Shown: positions 1 through 7,733 of the stretch, in pieces
Layout: every line of letters begins with the position of its first letter
Position numbering within the stretch: the stretch's first letter is position 1
Source of the DNA: Gammaproteobacteria bacterium
Lineage (GTDB): Bacteria; Pseudomonadota; Gammaproteobacteria; JAUIAT01
Assembly: GCA_030425295.1 (NCBI GenBank)
Contig: JAUIAT010000016.1
Span: 1-49,996 of the forward strand
DNA: 49,996 nt
Direction: 5' to 3'
Made by a program: the position numbers and the translations under genes
Notes under the pieces: model-generated
What the model was told of the DNA's origin: nothing
The model's database searches: none
The model's input: the letters and a program-made list of their open reading frames with translations, nothing else

Positions 1-623
1 AGATTGTAATTTTGTGGATTACCTAAATCTACAGATTCAACGGGCCAAGGGCTACCTGTTTCATCTAAAAACACAAGAGTTGAAACAAACCCGCGAGCTA
101 ATCTTACAACAGGCGGGGCTGCGCCAGGAGACAAATCGACCATCAACGAAGAAGAGGTAGGGCGAGGTGGACCAAATGGATTTATTTCGGCTGCAGCTTT
201 GGACTGCTCATAAACCTTTCTAAGCTCAACTATTTGCTTGGGCGTGAGTGGCATCATGTTATTTTTCATTTGGTAAAATGCTCGATTCTGTAACTCACCA
301 ACTGTTACCGTTGATTGCTGCTCCGGAGTTAAAGGCTTAGGTAAAACTTTAATCTCTTGAGATTTTGGCTCTTTTTGCCCTGGCGAGGGCAGAGATGTAG
401 AGCTAGAAGTTGTATTTTGCGCAGTATTTGAGGTTGCTTCGGAAGAATTTTCAGCTTGATTTTTATTTAACTCAGCTTCTCTCTGCTGCATATATTTAAG
501 CTGCTCTAGCATTCTTTCCCGATCAGACTTACTAGATACTTGAGCATTACTTAAAGACATGCAAAGCATAAGCCCCAAACTTGTTATAATTGTGATTTTT
601 TTATGTTTTATTTGTCGAATCAT
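1..623 (-). CDS. dotH: DotH/IcmK, Dot/Icm type IVB outer-membrane core protein (N-terminal part, cut by window edge)
   Basis: The frame reads on the minus strand from ATG at 623 to the window edge without a stop, giving about 207 residues. A GGAG ribosome binding site lies about 10 bases upstream, and the gene follows dotI after 15 bases, so the two are probably cotranscribed. The protein opens with a signal peptide (hydrophobic ITIITSLGLMLCMSLSNA), followed by a low-complexity Ser/Thr/Gln linker. Then comes the conserved IcmK block with PFGPPRPTSSSLMVDLSPG and a VVRLARGFVSTLVFLDETG segment. DotH forms, with DotC and DotD, the outer-membrane ring of the Dot/Icm secretion channel. Family assignment rests on the PPRPTSS...LSPGAAPPVVRL block and on the dotK-dotI-dotH order known from Legionella (icmN-M-L-K). 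The C-terminal domain lies outside the window. Confidence 0.93.
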   Translation of the reverse strand, partial: MIRQIKHKKITIITSLGLMLCMSLSNAQVSSKSDRERMLEQLKYMQQREAELNKNQAENSSEATSNTAQNTTSSSTSLPSPGQKEPKSQEIKVLPKPLTPEQQSTVTVGELQNRAFYQMKNNMMPLTPKQIVELRKVYEQSKAAAEINPFGPPRPTSSSLMVDLSPGAAPPVVRLARGFVSTLVFLDETGSPWPVESVDLGNPQNYN

Positions 624-638
624 CAGCTAATAGCTCCA

Positions 639-1274
639 CTAATAATTAAGCTGCCTGCTTGAAGCAACAAACATTGATATCGCAACCTGTCGAGGATGGT
701 TGACAATTGAAACCCGTTGGATCATTACAGTCACAACGAGAGCTTGTCTTTGTTTCTCTGACTGACTCTCATAGGTGACAAGGATTGGAACCTGGAACTG
801 CCAAGAATAACGACCACCGATAACACCTTTCTTAAGAAGTGTTGGAGCTGCTGTAGCAACTGCCGAAGCAACTAGCCTTTTCCTAATAACGAACTCTAAC
901 ATTCCAGATTTCTGCAATGCTTCTTTAAATCTCTCCCAACCAGTACCAGTAAAATACTGAGATGCAGTTTCAAGGTTTTCTTTATAATTTGAAAAATTGA
1001 AAGTATAGGCTTTTAATACACCGCGCACAGCTAACTCAGAGACAGCTTCCTGCGTAAGAACTGGAGAAGATAACGCATATAACCTTATAATTCTGCCATC
1101 TCTAGTAGATGCAAAATATCTGGGCTCAGGTCGATGCGTAAGTTGATAATAAACAATTCCCACAAGGACACAGTTCACTAAAGCCATTACTAGAAGTGAA
1201 AACATGACTTTTCTGTAGCTATCGCGATAAAAATTATTCCGCGTAACTACTTTCTCTAGAACTTCACTCTCCAT
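639..1274 (-). CDS. dotI: DotI/IcmL, inner-membrane Dot/Icm type IVB protein
   Basis: A 211-residue protein, close to the roughly 212 residues of Legionella DotI. One N-terminal transmembrane helix (VMFSLLVMALVNCVLVGIVYY) follows a short cytoplasmic segment with VTRNNFYRDSYRKV, which is typical of the IcmL family. The remainder is the periplasmic domain, including YTFNFSNYKENL and YFTGTGWERF, the conserved IcmL/VirB8-like region. The frame extends upstream to a TTG at 1304, but ATG at 1274 has an AAGGA ribosome binding site nine bases before it and gives the family length, so it was chosen. DotI forms an inner-membrane complex, with the shorter paralogue DotJ in Legionella; no dotJ is found between this gene and dotK here. 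Downstream is dotH. Confidence 0.95.
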   Translation of the reverse strand: MESEVLEKVVTRNNFYRDSYRKVMFSLLVMALVNCVLVGIVYYQLTHRPEPRYFASTRDGRIIRLYALSSPVLTQEAVSELAVRGVLKAYTFNFSNYKENLETASQYFTGTGWERFKEALQKSGMLEFVIRKRLVASAVATAAPTLLKKGVIGGRYSWQFQVPILVTYESQSEKQRQALVVTVMIQRVSIVNHPRQVAISMFVASSRQLNY

Positions 1275-1382
1275 CCCGTAGTATCCTTTGTTATTCGATA
1301 GCAACCATCAATTTCATCATATCCCATAAACAAAAATAAACTCAAGCACTGAGTGTATTATCTAAACTATAAATAAGACGAC

Positions 1383-1952
1383 TCACTCTACATGTGGCTC
1401 TTTAGCTTGATACAAAAACCCATCATATCTAAATGTTATCTCAATTCTGTTGTTTTGAGCTCTGCCCCAAGCAGTATAATTTGAAGAGATAGGCTGCTTT
1501 GCTCCAGCGCCGTCGCTATAAAGAAGACTTGCTTTAATATCATGTTTTTGCAAATAAGAAGTAACATTTTCAGCTTGCTTCCTGGTCAGTGCATCTCTAG
1601 TTATTTCTGATATATTATCAGCTGAGTGCCCAGCAACTTTAATAGTCGCTTTATTAAAATAATTAAGGTATCTGACTGCCTGATCAAGCATTGCGTAGCC
1701 AGCAGGTGTTAAATTAGCACTATCACCATAAAATAACTTATTTGACGGCATGATCATTTTAACTTTGTTGCCGATTCTATAAATATCAATACCCAATGCT
1801 GTAGAACATTGCGGTTTGCATTGATATATAGCTGATGGAATATCGTTTACTTTATACGGTAAGAGTACTGGCGGAAAAAAATAACTGCAGCCAGCAAGTG
1901 AAAATGCCATTAAGGTTCCAAAAAATAATCTTATCATTTCCCTGATCGACAT
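1383..1952 (-). CDS. dotK: DotK/IcmN, OmpA-domain lipoprotein of the Dot/Icm system
   Basis: From ATG at 1952 the protein has 189 residues, with a lipoprotein signal peptide ending in lipobox LAGC (Cys22 of this start). The C-terminal half is an OmpA-type peptidoglycan-binding domain: FYGDSANLTPAGYAMLDQ at its beginning, VAGHSADN in the middle and AQNNRIEI near the end. DotK anchors the Dot/Icm outer-membrane complex to the cell wall. The open frame begins at 1985, but that ATG sits inside a likely promoter (TATACT just downstream of it), while ATG 1952 has AGGA about 11 bases upstream. The gene is 78 to 108 bases upstream of dotI on the same strand. Usual upstream partners dotL/icmO and dotM/icmP are absent; a divergent P450-like gene begins instead. 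Confidence 0.9.
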   Translation of the reverse strand: MSIREMIRLFFGTLMAFSLAGCSYFFPPVLLPYKVNDIPSAIYQCKPQCSTALGIDIYRIGNKVKMIMPSNKLFYGDSANLTPAGYAMLDQAVRYLNYFNKATIKVAGHSADNISEITRDALTRKQAENVTSYLQKHDIKASLLYSDGAGAKQPISSNYTAWGRAQNNRIEITFRYDGFLYQAKEPHVE

Positions 1953-2015
1953 ATTGAATTTATTCCTATAGTATAATAAGTCCATAACTTAAGCAAACTA
2001 TTTGTACTATACAAT

Positions 2016-3257
2016 ATGAAGCAAAAATCTCAAAAACCGTCACTCCCACCACTTAGTAAAAACGAAAGAAAAAAGGCTGGGAGCAACCCAGAATACTTTT
2101 TTTTAATTTCAAAGTATGCAGAAATTATTAGAATTCCAGTAATCAGCAAATATTTTCTTGTAAACAATAAAAGCTTAATTGATACGATACTTGAAGATAA
2201 AGACAAAAAGTTTTGCGCCCCAACTTCGCTTTATAAAAGGAAAAAAGCAATAACTTCTCCTATGCCATTTTCTAAAAATGATAACGTTAATTTCGACCTT
2301 TTAAATAAAATCTATAATGAATTTAATCATTCCAAAAATAAAGAAGAAAAGCTTAAAGAGTGGACTAGGGATCAGTTTGAGATTTTTGAAATTAGCTCTA
2401 AAAACCACTTATCAATTAATATAAACAATGAAGCTAGATCTATAGCACTTAAAACCTTAAATGAACTTGCCTTTGGGTTAAATTTAAGTGATGCACACAT
2501 GGTAGATCAAATATCTCACTATCTCGATGCGTGTCAGTTTTATGCAACTAAAATACCGCTGCCAAACATGCCTTTGCCAACTATATCATATTATACATTT
2601 CTGTCCTACAGAATAATTCTTACAACAAAACTTAAAAAGGCATGGAGAAAATCTGACTATAAATCCCCAATATTTAAAAATAGCAAAAAATTTCCAGCGA
2701 AATTCCTCAAAAATCAATTAATAAACTCGATAGAAAGAATTTCCTGTGCAATATCTTGGTGCTGTTACCATTTGACACAACACCCTGAATGGCAAGAAAA
2801 GCTTCTAGATAACGACAAAAAGCTCTTAGACTGCTTTGTTAAAGAATGTCTGAGGTTAAGTCCACCTAGCTGGTTAATTTGTCGAAAAAATAAAAATGAA
2901 CTTAAGTTGGGTAAGTTCACAATACCAGGCAATTCAAATGTAGTGATAAGCCCCTATTCAATCCATAGAAGCAAAAAAAACTGGGAAAACCCTCTAAAAT
3001 TTGACCCAAACAGATTTGGGAACAACCCAAATATAGAGAAAAATACTTATCTACCTTTTGGGTACGAAGAAAAAAATAATACTGATGAGCATTTTGATGA
3101 ATATTTTGCATGGTCAGTTATTAGTTTTACCATTCAGGAAATAGTTAATAGATTCCGAATAACAGAGGATAAGCTGCATAGCAACAGAATGCATAGCGGC
3201 TTCACCTTAAATACTGCCGAAGGAATAAGAGTTATTTTTGATAAAAGAAAAAATTAG
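2016..3257 (+). CDS. Cytochrome P450-like protein lacking the haem-ligand cysteine (probable pseudoenzyme)
   Basis: A 413-residue protein with the P450 fold signature over its C-terminal half. The K-helix ExxR motif is intact (ECLR, Glu277 and Arg280), followed by LSPPSWLICRKN, the ISPYSIHRS strand and FDPNRF, the usual PERF-type motif. The haem loop should read FGxGxRxCxG. Here it is FGYEEKNNTD starting at Phe348, in exact register with no indel, so the axial Cys becomes Asn355 and the glycines become Glu351 and Asp357. The I-helix AGxxT motif is also lost (NSIERIS from Asn237, just before AISWCCYHLTQHPEWQEKL). The frame is open over its full length, so this looks like a maintained homologue without haem chemistry rather than simple decay. 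No clear ribosome binding site precedes ATG 2016. The stop codon lies in the tip of a foldback element. Confidence 0.85.
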   Translation: MKQKSQKPSLPPLSKNERKKAGSNPEYFFLISKYAEIIRIPVISKYFLVNNKSLIDTILEDKDKKFCAPTSLYKRKKAITSPMPFSKNDNVNFDLLNKIYNEFNHSKNKEEKLKEWTRDQFEIFEISSKNHLSININNEARSIALKTLNELAFGLNLSDAHMVDQISHYLDACQFYATKIPLPNMPLPTISYYTFLSYRIILTTKLKKAWRKSDYKSPIFKNSKKFPAKFLKNQLINSIERISCAISWCCYHLTQHPEWQEKLLDNDKKLLDCFVKECLRLSPPSWLICRKNKNELKLGKFTIPGNSNVVISPYSIHRSKKNWENPLKFDPNRFGNNPNIEKNTYLPFGYEEKNNTDEHFDEYFAWSVISFTIQEIVNRFRITEDKLHSNRMHSGFTLNTAEGIRVIFDKRKN

Positions 3258-3418
3258 GCAACGCTCCCAAAGTTATTATCAGGCTGAAAAAGGAGAGAAT
3301 TGGCTATAAATTACGCTTCATCTCGTTAAATAGAATAACTATTCGCCTCAATTAAGCGGCATTTCTATCTCAATTCTTCACTTTTTCGCTTCTGTTAAAA
3401 CTTTAGGGGCGTTACCTA
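3255..3418. repeat. Foldback (MITE-like) element, copy 1
   Basis: A 164 bp nested inverted repeat. The ends read TAGGCAACGCTCCCAAAGTT and, on the other strand, TAGGTAACGCCCCTAAAGTT, and imperfect pairing continues inward for about 50 bases per arm. The core (3322-3356, TTAAATAG...CTATTCGCC) matches, in reverse complement, the core of the elements at 16060 and 44891, so all belong to one family although the terminal sequences differ. There is no open frame of useful length. The first three bases of each tip are TAG: on the plus strand this is the stop of the P450-like gene, and on the minus strand the stop of the YhhN-family gene. Confidence 0.85.
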
Positions 3419-4078
3419 GGTCCTACTGATAATTATTGGTGCAACACTACCCTGCAATCTAGTAGCAATAAAAAACTGGGCCAAATAATATGTTGAAAAC
3501 ACGAGAAAAACTCTAAATTCAATGGGACACCAGACTATATCAAACAAAATTAAAGAATCTGAAATTAAAAAGGACAATGCACCAACCATTAAATAACTAT
3601 CATTATTTACCTGATTTTGCGCCAAAAAAGTCATAAAGCAAAGTGCAGTAACATAAACAATAAAAATAATCTTTAAATCATGAAGCCCTACAAAAGAAGT
3701 GAAGCATAAAAAAATCCAGGCTACAAAAACAAACAAGTTCCTGTATAAACTCGCAGCCTCATACTTAAAATTTTTAATAAGAAGACTAGAATAAAATAAT
3801 TGAGCAATAAGAAAAAATAACGCCCCACCGGCCAAAGCTGACTTACCAGGGTAACATAATACTGCATCACCTAAACTACCACATAATAAACCTAACCCTA
3901 TAAAAACAGTTCTAAAAATTGAATTAGAAGCATAGATTAGATACCCCAATAACAACCATATTGGCATACATTTTACAACTGGCGCGAAAACAAAGTCGTG
4001 ATAATCGCCTAAAAATACCCAAATAGATGACAACGCACTTAAAAAATAAACTAAAACAAAGCTTCTACTAACACTCAT
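3416..4078 (-). CDS. YhhN/TMEM86 family membrane protein, probable lysoplasmalogenase
   Basis: A 220-residue, almost entirely hydrophobic protein with about seven to eight membrane helices and no cleavable signal. The family signature region is GLLCGSLGDAVLCYPGKSAL followed by GGALFFLIAQLFYSSLLI, matching the YhhN pattern of a conserved Gly-Asp near the end of one helix and an aromatic-rich next helix; a second acidic residue falls in FLISDSLILFDIVW. Family members hydrolyse the vinyl-ether bond of lysoplasmalogens or remain uncharacterised in bacteria. The start codon lies only three bases after the stop of the ABC permease, so it is the last gene of that operon. Its stop codon is the tip of the foldback element at 3255-3418, so the natural C-terminus may have been altered. 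Confidence 0.8.
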   Translation of the reverse strand: MSVSRSFVLVYFLSALSSIWVFLGDYHDFVFAPVVKCMPIWLLLGYLIYASNSIFRTVFIGLGLLCGSLGDAVLCYPGKSALAGGALFFLIAQLFYSSLLIKNFKYEAASLYRNLFVFVAWIFLCFTSFVGLHDLKIIFIVYVTALCFMTFLAQNQVNNDSYLMVGALSFLISDSLILFDIVWCPIEFRVFLVFSTYYLAQFFIATRLQGSVAPIIISRT

Positions 4079-4081
4079 AAA

Positions 4082-5221
4082 TTAATCCAGAGTTTGCCTG
4101 TAACGAGATATACCAAGAAGAATTGCCACGAATAAGAAAATAAGTATAGGCGCAAACTCCGGAAGCAAATCAACGAAATTATAACCTTTAAGTAAAATTC
4201 CTCGAATGATCCTATTAAAGTGAGTCAAGGGTAAAATTTCACCTATCCATTGAGCCCAGACCGGCATACCTTTGAATGGAAACATGAACCCTGAAATAAG
4301 CACTGACGGCAAAAAGAAAAAGAACGTCATTTGCATTGCTTGCAGTTGATTTTCTGCCAAACTTGAAAACATCAAACCCACTGACAAGTTTGCCGCCATA
4401 AATGGTAATAACCCAACAGCCAATAAACCAAGTTCATAAGCACTATCAATAGGTGTTTCAAATAATAATGACGAGATAATTACAATCATAAACGCTTGCA
4501 TGTAACCAATAACGATATATGGAGAAATCTTTCCAATCATCACCTCCAGCGGAGATAGGGGTGTCACAAGCAGACGCTCAATATTGCCACGCTCCCTCTC
4601 CCTGGTAATGGCCATACTAGTCATTAATACCAAGGTCATAGTCAAAATCAGACCAACTAGCCCAGGGATGGTATTGTACTGGGTGATAGCCTCAGGATTA
4701 TATCTGACATGCTGGATTACCTTGAACGCGTCTGATTTAGGTTTCAAATAATCTAAAGGCCCCTTAACTAAGGGGCTTAAAGAGTCAGCTATAATTCCTT
4801 GTAGTGCTGACAAAGGCCTGCCCACAGCAACTGGATCCGTAGCATCAGCTTCAACTAAAATACTTGGTCGCTCTCCTCTAATAACCCTTCTTGTGAAGTA
4901 TTCTGGAATAGTTACAATAAACTGAGATCGATTTTGTTTAAGATCAGTTTCTGCTTCAATTCTGTTCTTAGCCACTCTGACAACTTTAAAATAGGCACTA
5001 TTTTTCATGGATTGTAAAAATGATCGAGTAAAGGGGCTATAATCCTGAAGAACAACAGTTACTGGCAAATTTTTCGGGTTACTATTAATAGCGTAGCCAA
5101 ATAGAATAAGCTGAATAATCGGAATCATAACTAGCATTGCCAAGGTAAGACGATCGCGCCGCAACTGTATCAATTCTTTTCTCATCACAGCCGAACTTCT
5201 GGCCCAAGAAAAACCATACAT
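4082..5221 (-). CDS. ABC-2 type transporter permease (YbhS/YbhR/YhhJ-like)
   Basis: A 379-residue permease. It has an N-terminal helix (LTLAMLVMIPIIQLILFGYAI), a large extracytoplasmic domain of roughly 140 residues (ITIPEYFTRRVIRGERPSIL), and a cluster of five more helices in the C-terminal half. The segment TRERERGNIERLLVTPLSP, about halfway, is the characteristic cytoplasmic loop of the ABC-2 drug/antibiotic exporter family. The start overlaps the ATPase stop by one base (TAATG), a sign of translational coupling. Only one permease gene is present, whereas YbhGFSR-type systems usually carry two, so a homodimer is the simplest model. Substrate cannot be inferred. Confidence 0.92.
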   Translation of the reverse strand: MYGFSWARSSAVMRKELIQLRRDRLTLAMLVMIPIIQLILFGYAINSNPKNLPVTVVLQDYSPFTRSFLQSMKNSAYFKVVRVAKNRIEAETDLKQNRSQFIVTIPEYFTRRVIRGERPSILVEADATDPVAVGRPLSALQGIIADSLSPLVKGPLDYLKPKSDAFKVIQHVRYNPEAITQYNTIPGLVGLILTMTLVLMTSMAITRERERGNIERLLVTPLSPLEVMIGKISPYIVIGYMQAFMIVIISSLLFETPIDSAYELGLLAVGLLPFMAANLSVGLMFSSLAENQLQAMQMTFFFFLPSVLISGFMFPFKGMPVWAQWIGEILPLTHFNRIIRGILLKGYNFVDLLPEFAPILIFLFVAILLGISRYRQTLD

Positions 5222-6135
5222 TATATTTGCCCCATAATATCGTTTTGAACTAAACCAACAAAAACATCTTCAAAAGTCAGATCAGTCCGTTCCCACTTAA
5301 GGCCATGCTTTGAAACATCTGGAAGCTTAGTATTTGGCGCAACAACCACATGCAACCCATCACGTTGAGGGGTCATCTGCCAATCAAAAAAATCTTTTTC
5401 AAACTCTGCAAATAACTGATGCCATGCCCTGCCCTTTATAAACCAAGCTTCCAAAGGAGATTGATTGATAATGTTTTCGGCTGTTCCAACTGCCATAATC
5501 TGCCCAGAAGAAATATAGGCCAAACGATGGCAGCGGTTCACCTCATCCATAAACTGAGTACTTACTAAGGCAGTTACACCTTTAGCTGTAAGCTTTTCAA
5601 TTTGCGTCCAAAATTCTCTTCTAGCCTGCAGGTCAACAGCTGATGTGGGCTCATCTAGCAACAAAACTTTTGGGTCATGAAGTAAGGTGGCGGCTAAAGT
5701 TAAGCGCTGCTTCCAACCTCCTGATAAAGTTCCAGAAATCTGATCAATTCTGTCAGTTAAATGTAATTCTTCAAGAAGATAATCAATTTTTTCTTTTTTA
5801 TTTTTAATTCGATACAAATCTGCCATGAACTTTAAATTTTCATAGACTGTCATATCTTTATATAACGTATAGTGCTGAGTCATATATCCAATATTACGTT
5901 TAATCTTAGATGACTCAGTAAGAATATTATAGCCCATACAACGCCCCTCACCCTCATCAGGAGTGAGCAGCCCGCAAAGCATTCTGATAGTCGTAGTTTT
6001 TCCACTACCATTTGGCCCAACAAAGCCAAAGATCTCACCTTTATTGATACTGAGATCAACACCTCTAACTGCCTTTAAATCACCAAAAGTTTTCCTAAGA
6101 CCTTTAACCTCTATTGCAAGTTGCTTTTCACTCAC
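5221..6135 (-). CDS. ABC transporter ATP-binding protein (YbhF/YhiH-like, single nucleotide-binding domain)
   Basis: A 304-residue ATPase with Walker A GPNGSGKTT, Q-loop in IGYMTQHYTLY, ABC signature LSGGWKQRL and Walker B VLLLDEPTSAVD, followed by a C-terminal extension that is typical of drug/antibiotic exporter ATPases (DrrA-like). The start codon is GTG at 6135, overlapping the stop of the HlyD-family gene (GTGA), and the stop overlaps the permease start. In E. coli YbhF/YhiH carries two fused ATPase domains; here there is one. It supplies energy for the exporter formed with the neighbouring membrane fusion protein and permease. Confidence 0.93.
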   Translation of the reverse strand: MSEKQLAIEVKGLRKTFGDLKAVRGVDLSINKGEIFGFVGPNGSGKTTTIRMLCGLLTPDEGEGRCMGYNILTESSKIKRNIGYMTQHYTLYKDMTVYENLKFMADLYRIKNKKEKIDYLLEELHLTDRIDQISGTLSGGWKQRLTLAATLLHDPKVLLLDEPTSAVDLQARREFWTQIEKLTAKGVTALVSTQFMDEVNRCHRLAYISSGQIMAVGTAENIINQSPLEAWFIKGRAWHQLFAEFEKDFFDWQMTPQRDGLHVVVAPNTKLPDVSKHGLKWERTDLTFEDVFVGLVQNDIMGQI

Positions 6136-7121
6136 TTGGCATGACCATCCAAGTAAACATCAACTGGCTGACCTACTGCCAAAAGTCTAGCAACTTCTGG
6201 AGACAATCTGGCTTCAATGCGATAAACCAACTCAGATCGTCGCTCCCTACTAAATATTACAGGAGGAGTGTACTCTGCATCTGGAGAAATAAAGGAAACA
6301 TTAGCTTTATATTTCTGCTTACAGCTATCACAAGTAAAACTTATAAACTCATTTAACTTGATTTTATTTCTAATAGGCTCTGGCACAAAAAAGATAACCT
6401 TTTCATCAGTTGGAGCTAAAAGAGAAATAACCGGCTGATTAGCAGCAACAACCTCTCCTTTACGGAAGAAATCATCAAATACTAAACCATCAATAGGTGC
6501 AAAAACTTTTTTTTGACTTAGCCTCCATTCAAGCTTTCCTAGATTAGCCAAGGCCTCTTGAACTCTTGCTTTTTGCGCCTTTATTTGATTTACTCTGCGA
6601 GCGCTTAATGCTTCAGCCAAATCATTTTTAAGTTGGTCGACACGCTGTTGTGCTTGATCGGAATCTCTAATGGCACGATCTACAGCATCCCGGTCAACAG
6701 CTTTTTTTCTAAAAAGATCTTCGTGTCTTGTTAGAGTTTTCTGAGCATAAACTAGCTGTGCTTCAGCCGCTGCAATTTGCGCTTTTTTAGCTTGAATTAT
6801 TGGATCTCTAGCACCCTTTTCATAGTCAGATAGAAGTTGCTGTTGCACCTTAAGTTGCTGCTTTGCTGCATCTACCTCATCTTTTTCTGGCTGCTGCTTT
6901 AAAACAAAAAGTAAATCACCTTTTTTAACTTGACTACCTCTAGACACATCAACTGACTCTATTTCACCGCCAACCTGACTAGACATATAAGTATAACGGC
7001 CCTCAACATACCCCTGATAAGAGTCGGAACCATTGTTGCATCCAGAAATCACAAGAATTGAACTTAGCAAAAAGCCTGAAATAAGAACCCTTTTTAAAGC
7101 GCGCACGCCGACATCCCTCAT
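6132..7121 (-). CDS. HlyD-family membrane fusion lipoprotein (YbhG/YhiI-like) of the ABC exporter
   Basis: A 329-residue periplasmic adaptor. It has a short signal ending in lipobox VISGC, a biotinyl-lipoyl half (YVEGRYTYMSSQVGGEIESV ... RGSQVKKGDLLFVL), a long alpha-helical hairpin at about residues 85-200, the returning lipoyl half (KKVFAPIDGLVFDDFF) and a beta-barrel domain. It is the first gene of an overlapping operon with the ATPase and the permease. Start choice is uncertain: ATG 7121 has no clear ribosome binding site, whereas an in-frame GTG at 7106 has AGGG nine bases upstream and would give a normal compact lipoprotein signal starting at RALKRVL. Confidence 0.92.
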   Translation of the reverse strand: MRDVGVRALKRVLISGFLLSSILVISGCNNGSDSYQGYVEGRYTYMSSQVGGEIESVDVSRGSQVKKGDLLFVLKQQPEKDEVDAAKQQLKVQQQLLSDYEKGARDPIIQAKKAQIAAAEAQLVYAQKTLTRHEDLFRKKAVDRDAVDRAIRDSDQAQQRVDQLKNDLAEALSARRVNQIKAQKARVQEALANLGKLEWRLSQKKVFAPIDGLVFDDFFRKGEVVAANQPVISLLAPTDEKVIFFVPEPIRNKIKLNEFISFTCDSCKQKYKANVSFISPDAEYTPPVIFSRERRSELVYRIEARLSPEVARLLAVGQPVDVYLDGHAK

Positions 7122-7176
7122 CTATTGCTATAATTAGAGTATACCTCAGTTTTCTTGCATCTAGTAGGAGGTTGAC

Positions 7177-7644
7177 ATGATTAAGAATGTACAACATCAA
7201 AACATAAGCTTCGAGTGGTACTCGTTAATTGAAGAAGCCGAATCCCGCCGCCCCCAATTCAAAATTGATCAAGACTTAAAGGCCTACCTGATGATAGCTC
7301 TTCAAAGATTTACTCGCAACCCCGGTTTATTAGATTCAATAATTGCAACGGAGTACTTAAACGCACTTAGTCTTACAGGCGAAGAGAAAAAAAATATACT
7401 AAGAGATGTAGGAGATAAATGTTTACTCCTTTCCGGGTTATTCCCAGAGGTTGCTGAAAGAAGAAATTTATCACTACTTTATTACGTAAATATGGGGCAC
7501 AATTCATATACTACACTTTCAGAATTACACAAAACACGTTCAAAATCGCAACTTTTATTTGAGGCTTTAGGTAATAATTTCATAAGGCTTATGAATTTAT
7601 TACAGGCTATTAAGTCACAACCTCATCCAAAAAATACCAAATAG
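7177..7644 (+). CDS. Conserved hypothetical protein, 155 residues, predicted all-helical
   Basis: Divergent from the HlyD-family gene, with a strong AGGAGGT ribosome binding site at 7166-7172. The protein is soluble, has no signal or membrane segment and appears mostly helical. Recognisable blocks are FKIDQDLKAYLMIALQRF near the start, SIIATEYLNALSL, a central CLLLSGLFPEVAERRNLSLL and a C-terminal LFEALGNNFIRLMNLL. The even composition and good ribosome binding site support a real gene. I do not recognise a named family; it may be one of the small gammaproteobacterial proteins without assigned function. A TATAAT-like sequence at 7129-7134 could serve as its minus-10 region. Confidence 0.75.
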   Translation: MIKNVQHQNISFEWYSLIEEAESRRPQFKIDQDLKAYLMIALQRFTRNPGLLDSIIATEYLNALSLTGEEKKNILRDVGDKCLLLSGLFPEVAERRNLSLLYYVNMGHNSYTTLSELHKTRSKSQLLFEALGNNFIRLMNLLQAIKSQPHPKNTK

Positions 7645-7733
7645 TAACTAACTAATTTTAAAAGAATTTGACCGAGCAAACCAAATATTACTACAATGAA
7701 GCTGCTATGTAAGATAACGCCAAGGAGAAGGCC

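Noticed and set aside
2016..3257. P450-like gene as a frameshifted pseudogene
   Set aside because: The frame is open across 413 residues, and the replaced haem-loop residues are in exact register without indels; substitution rather than disruption.
5880..6356. Several short frames on both strands around the ABC ATPase and adaptor genes
   Set aside because: They are shadows of well-supported overlapping operon genes.
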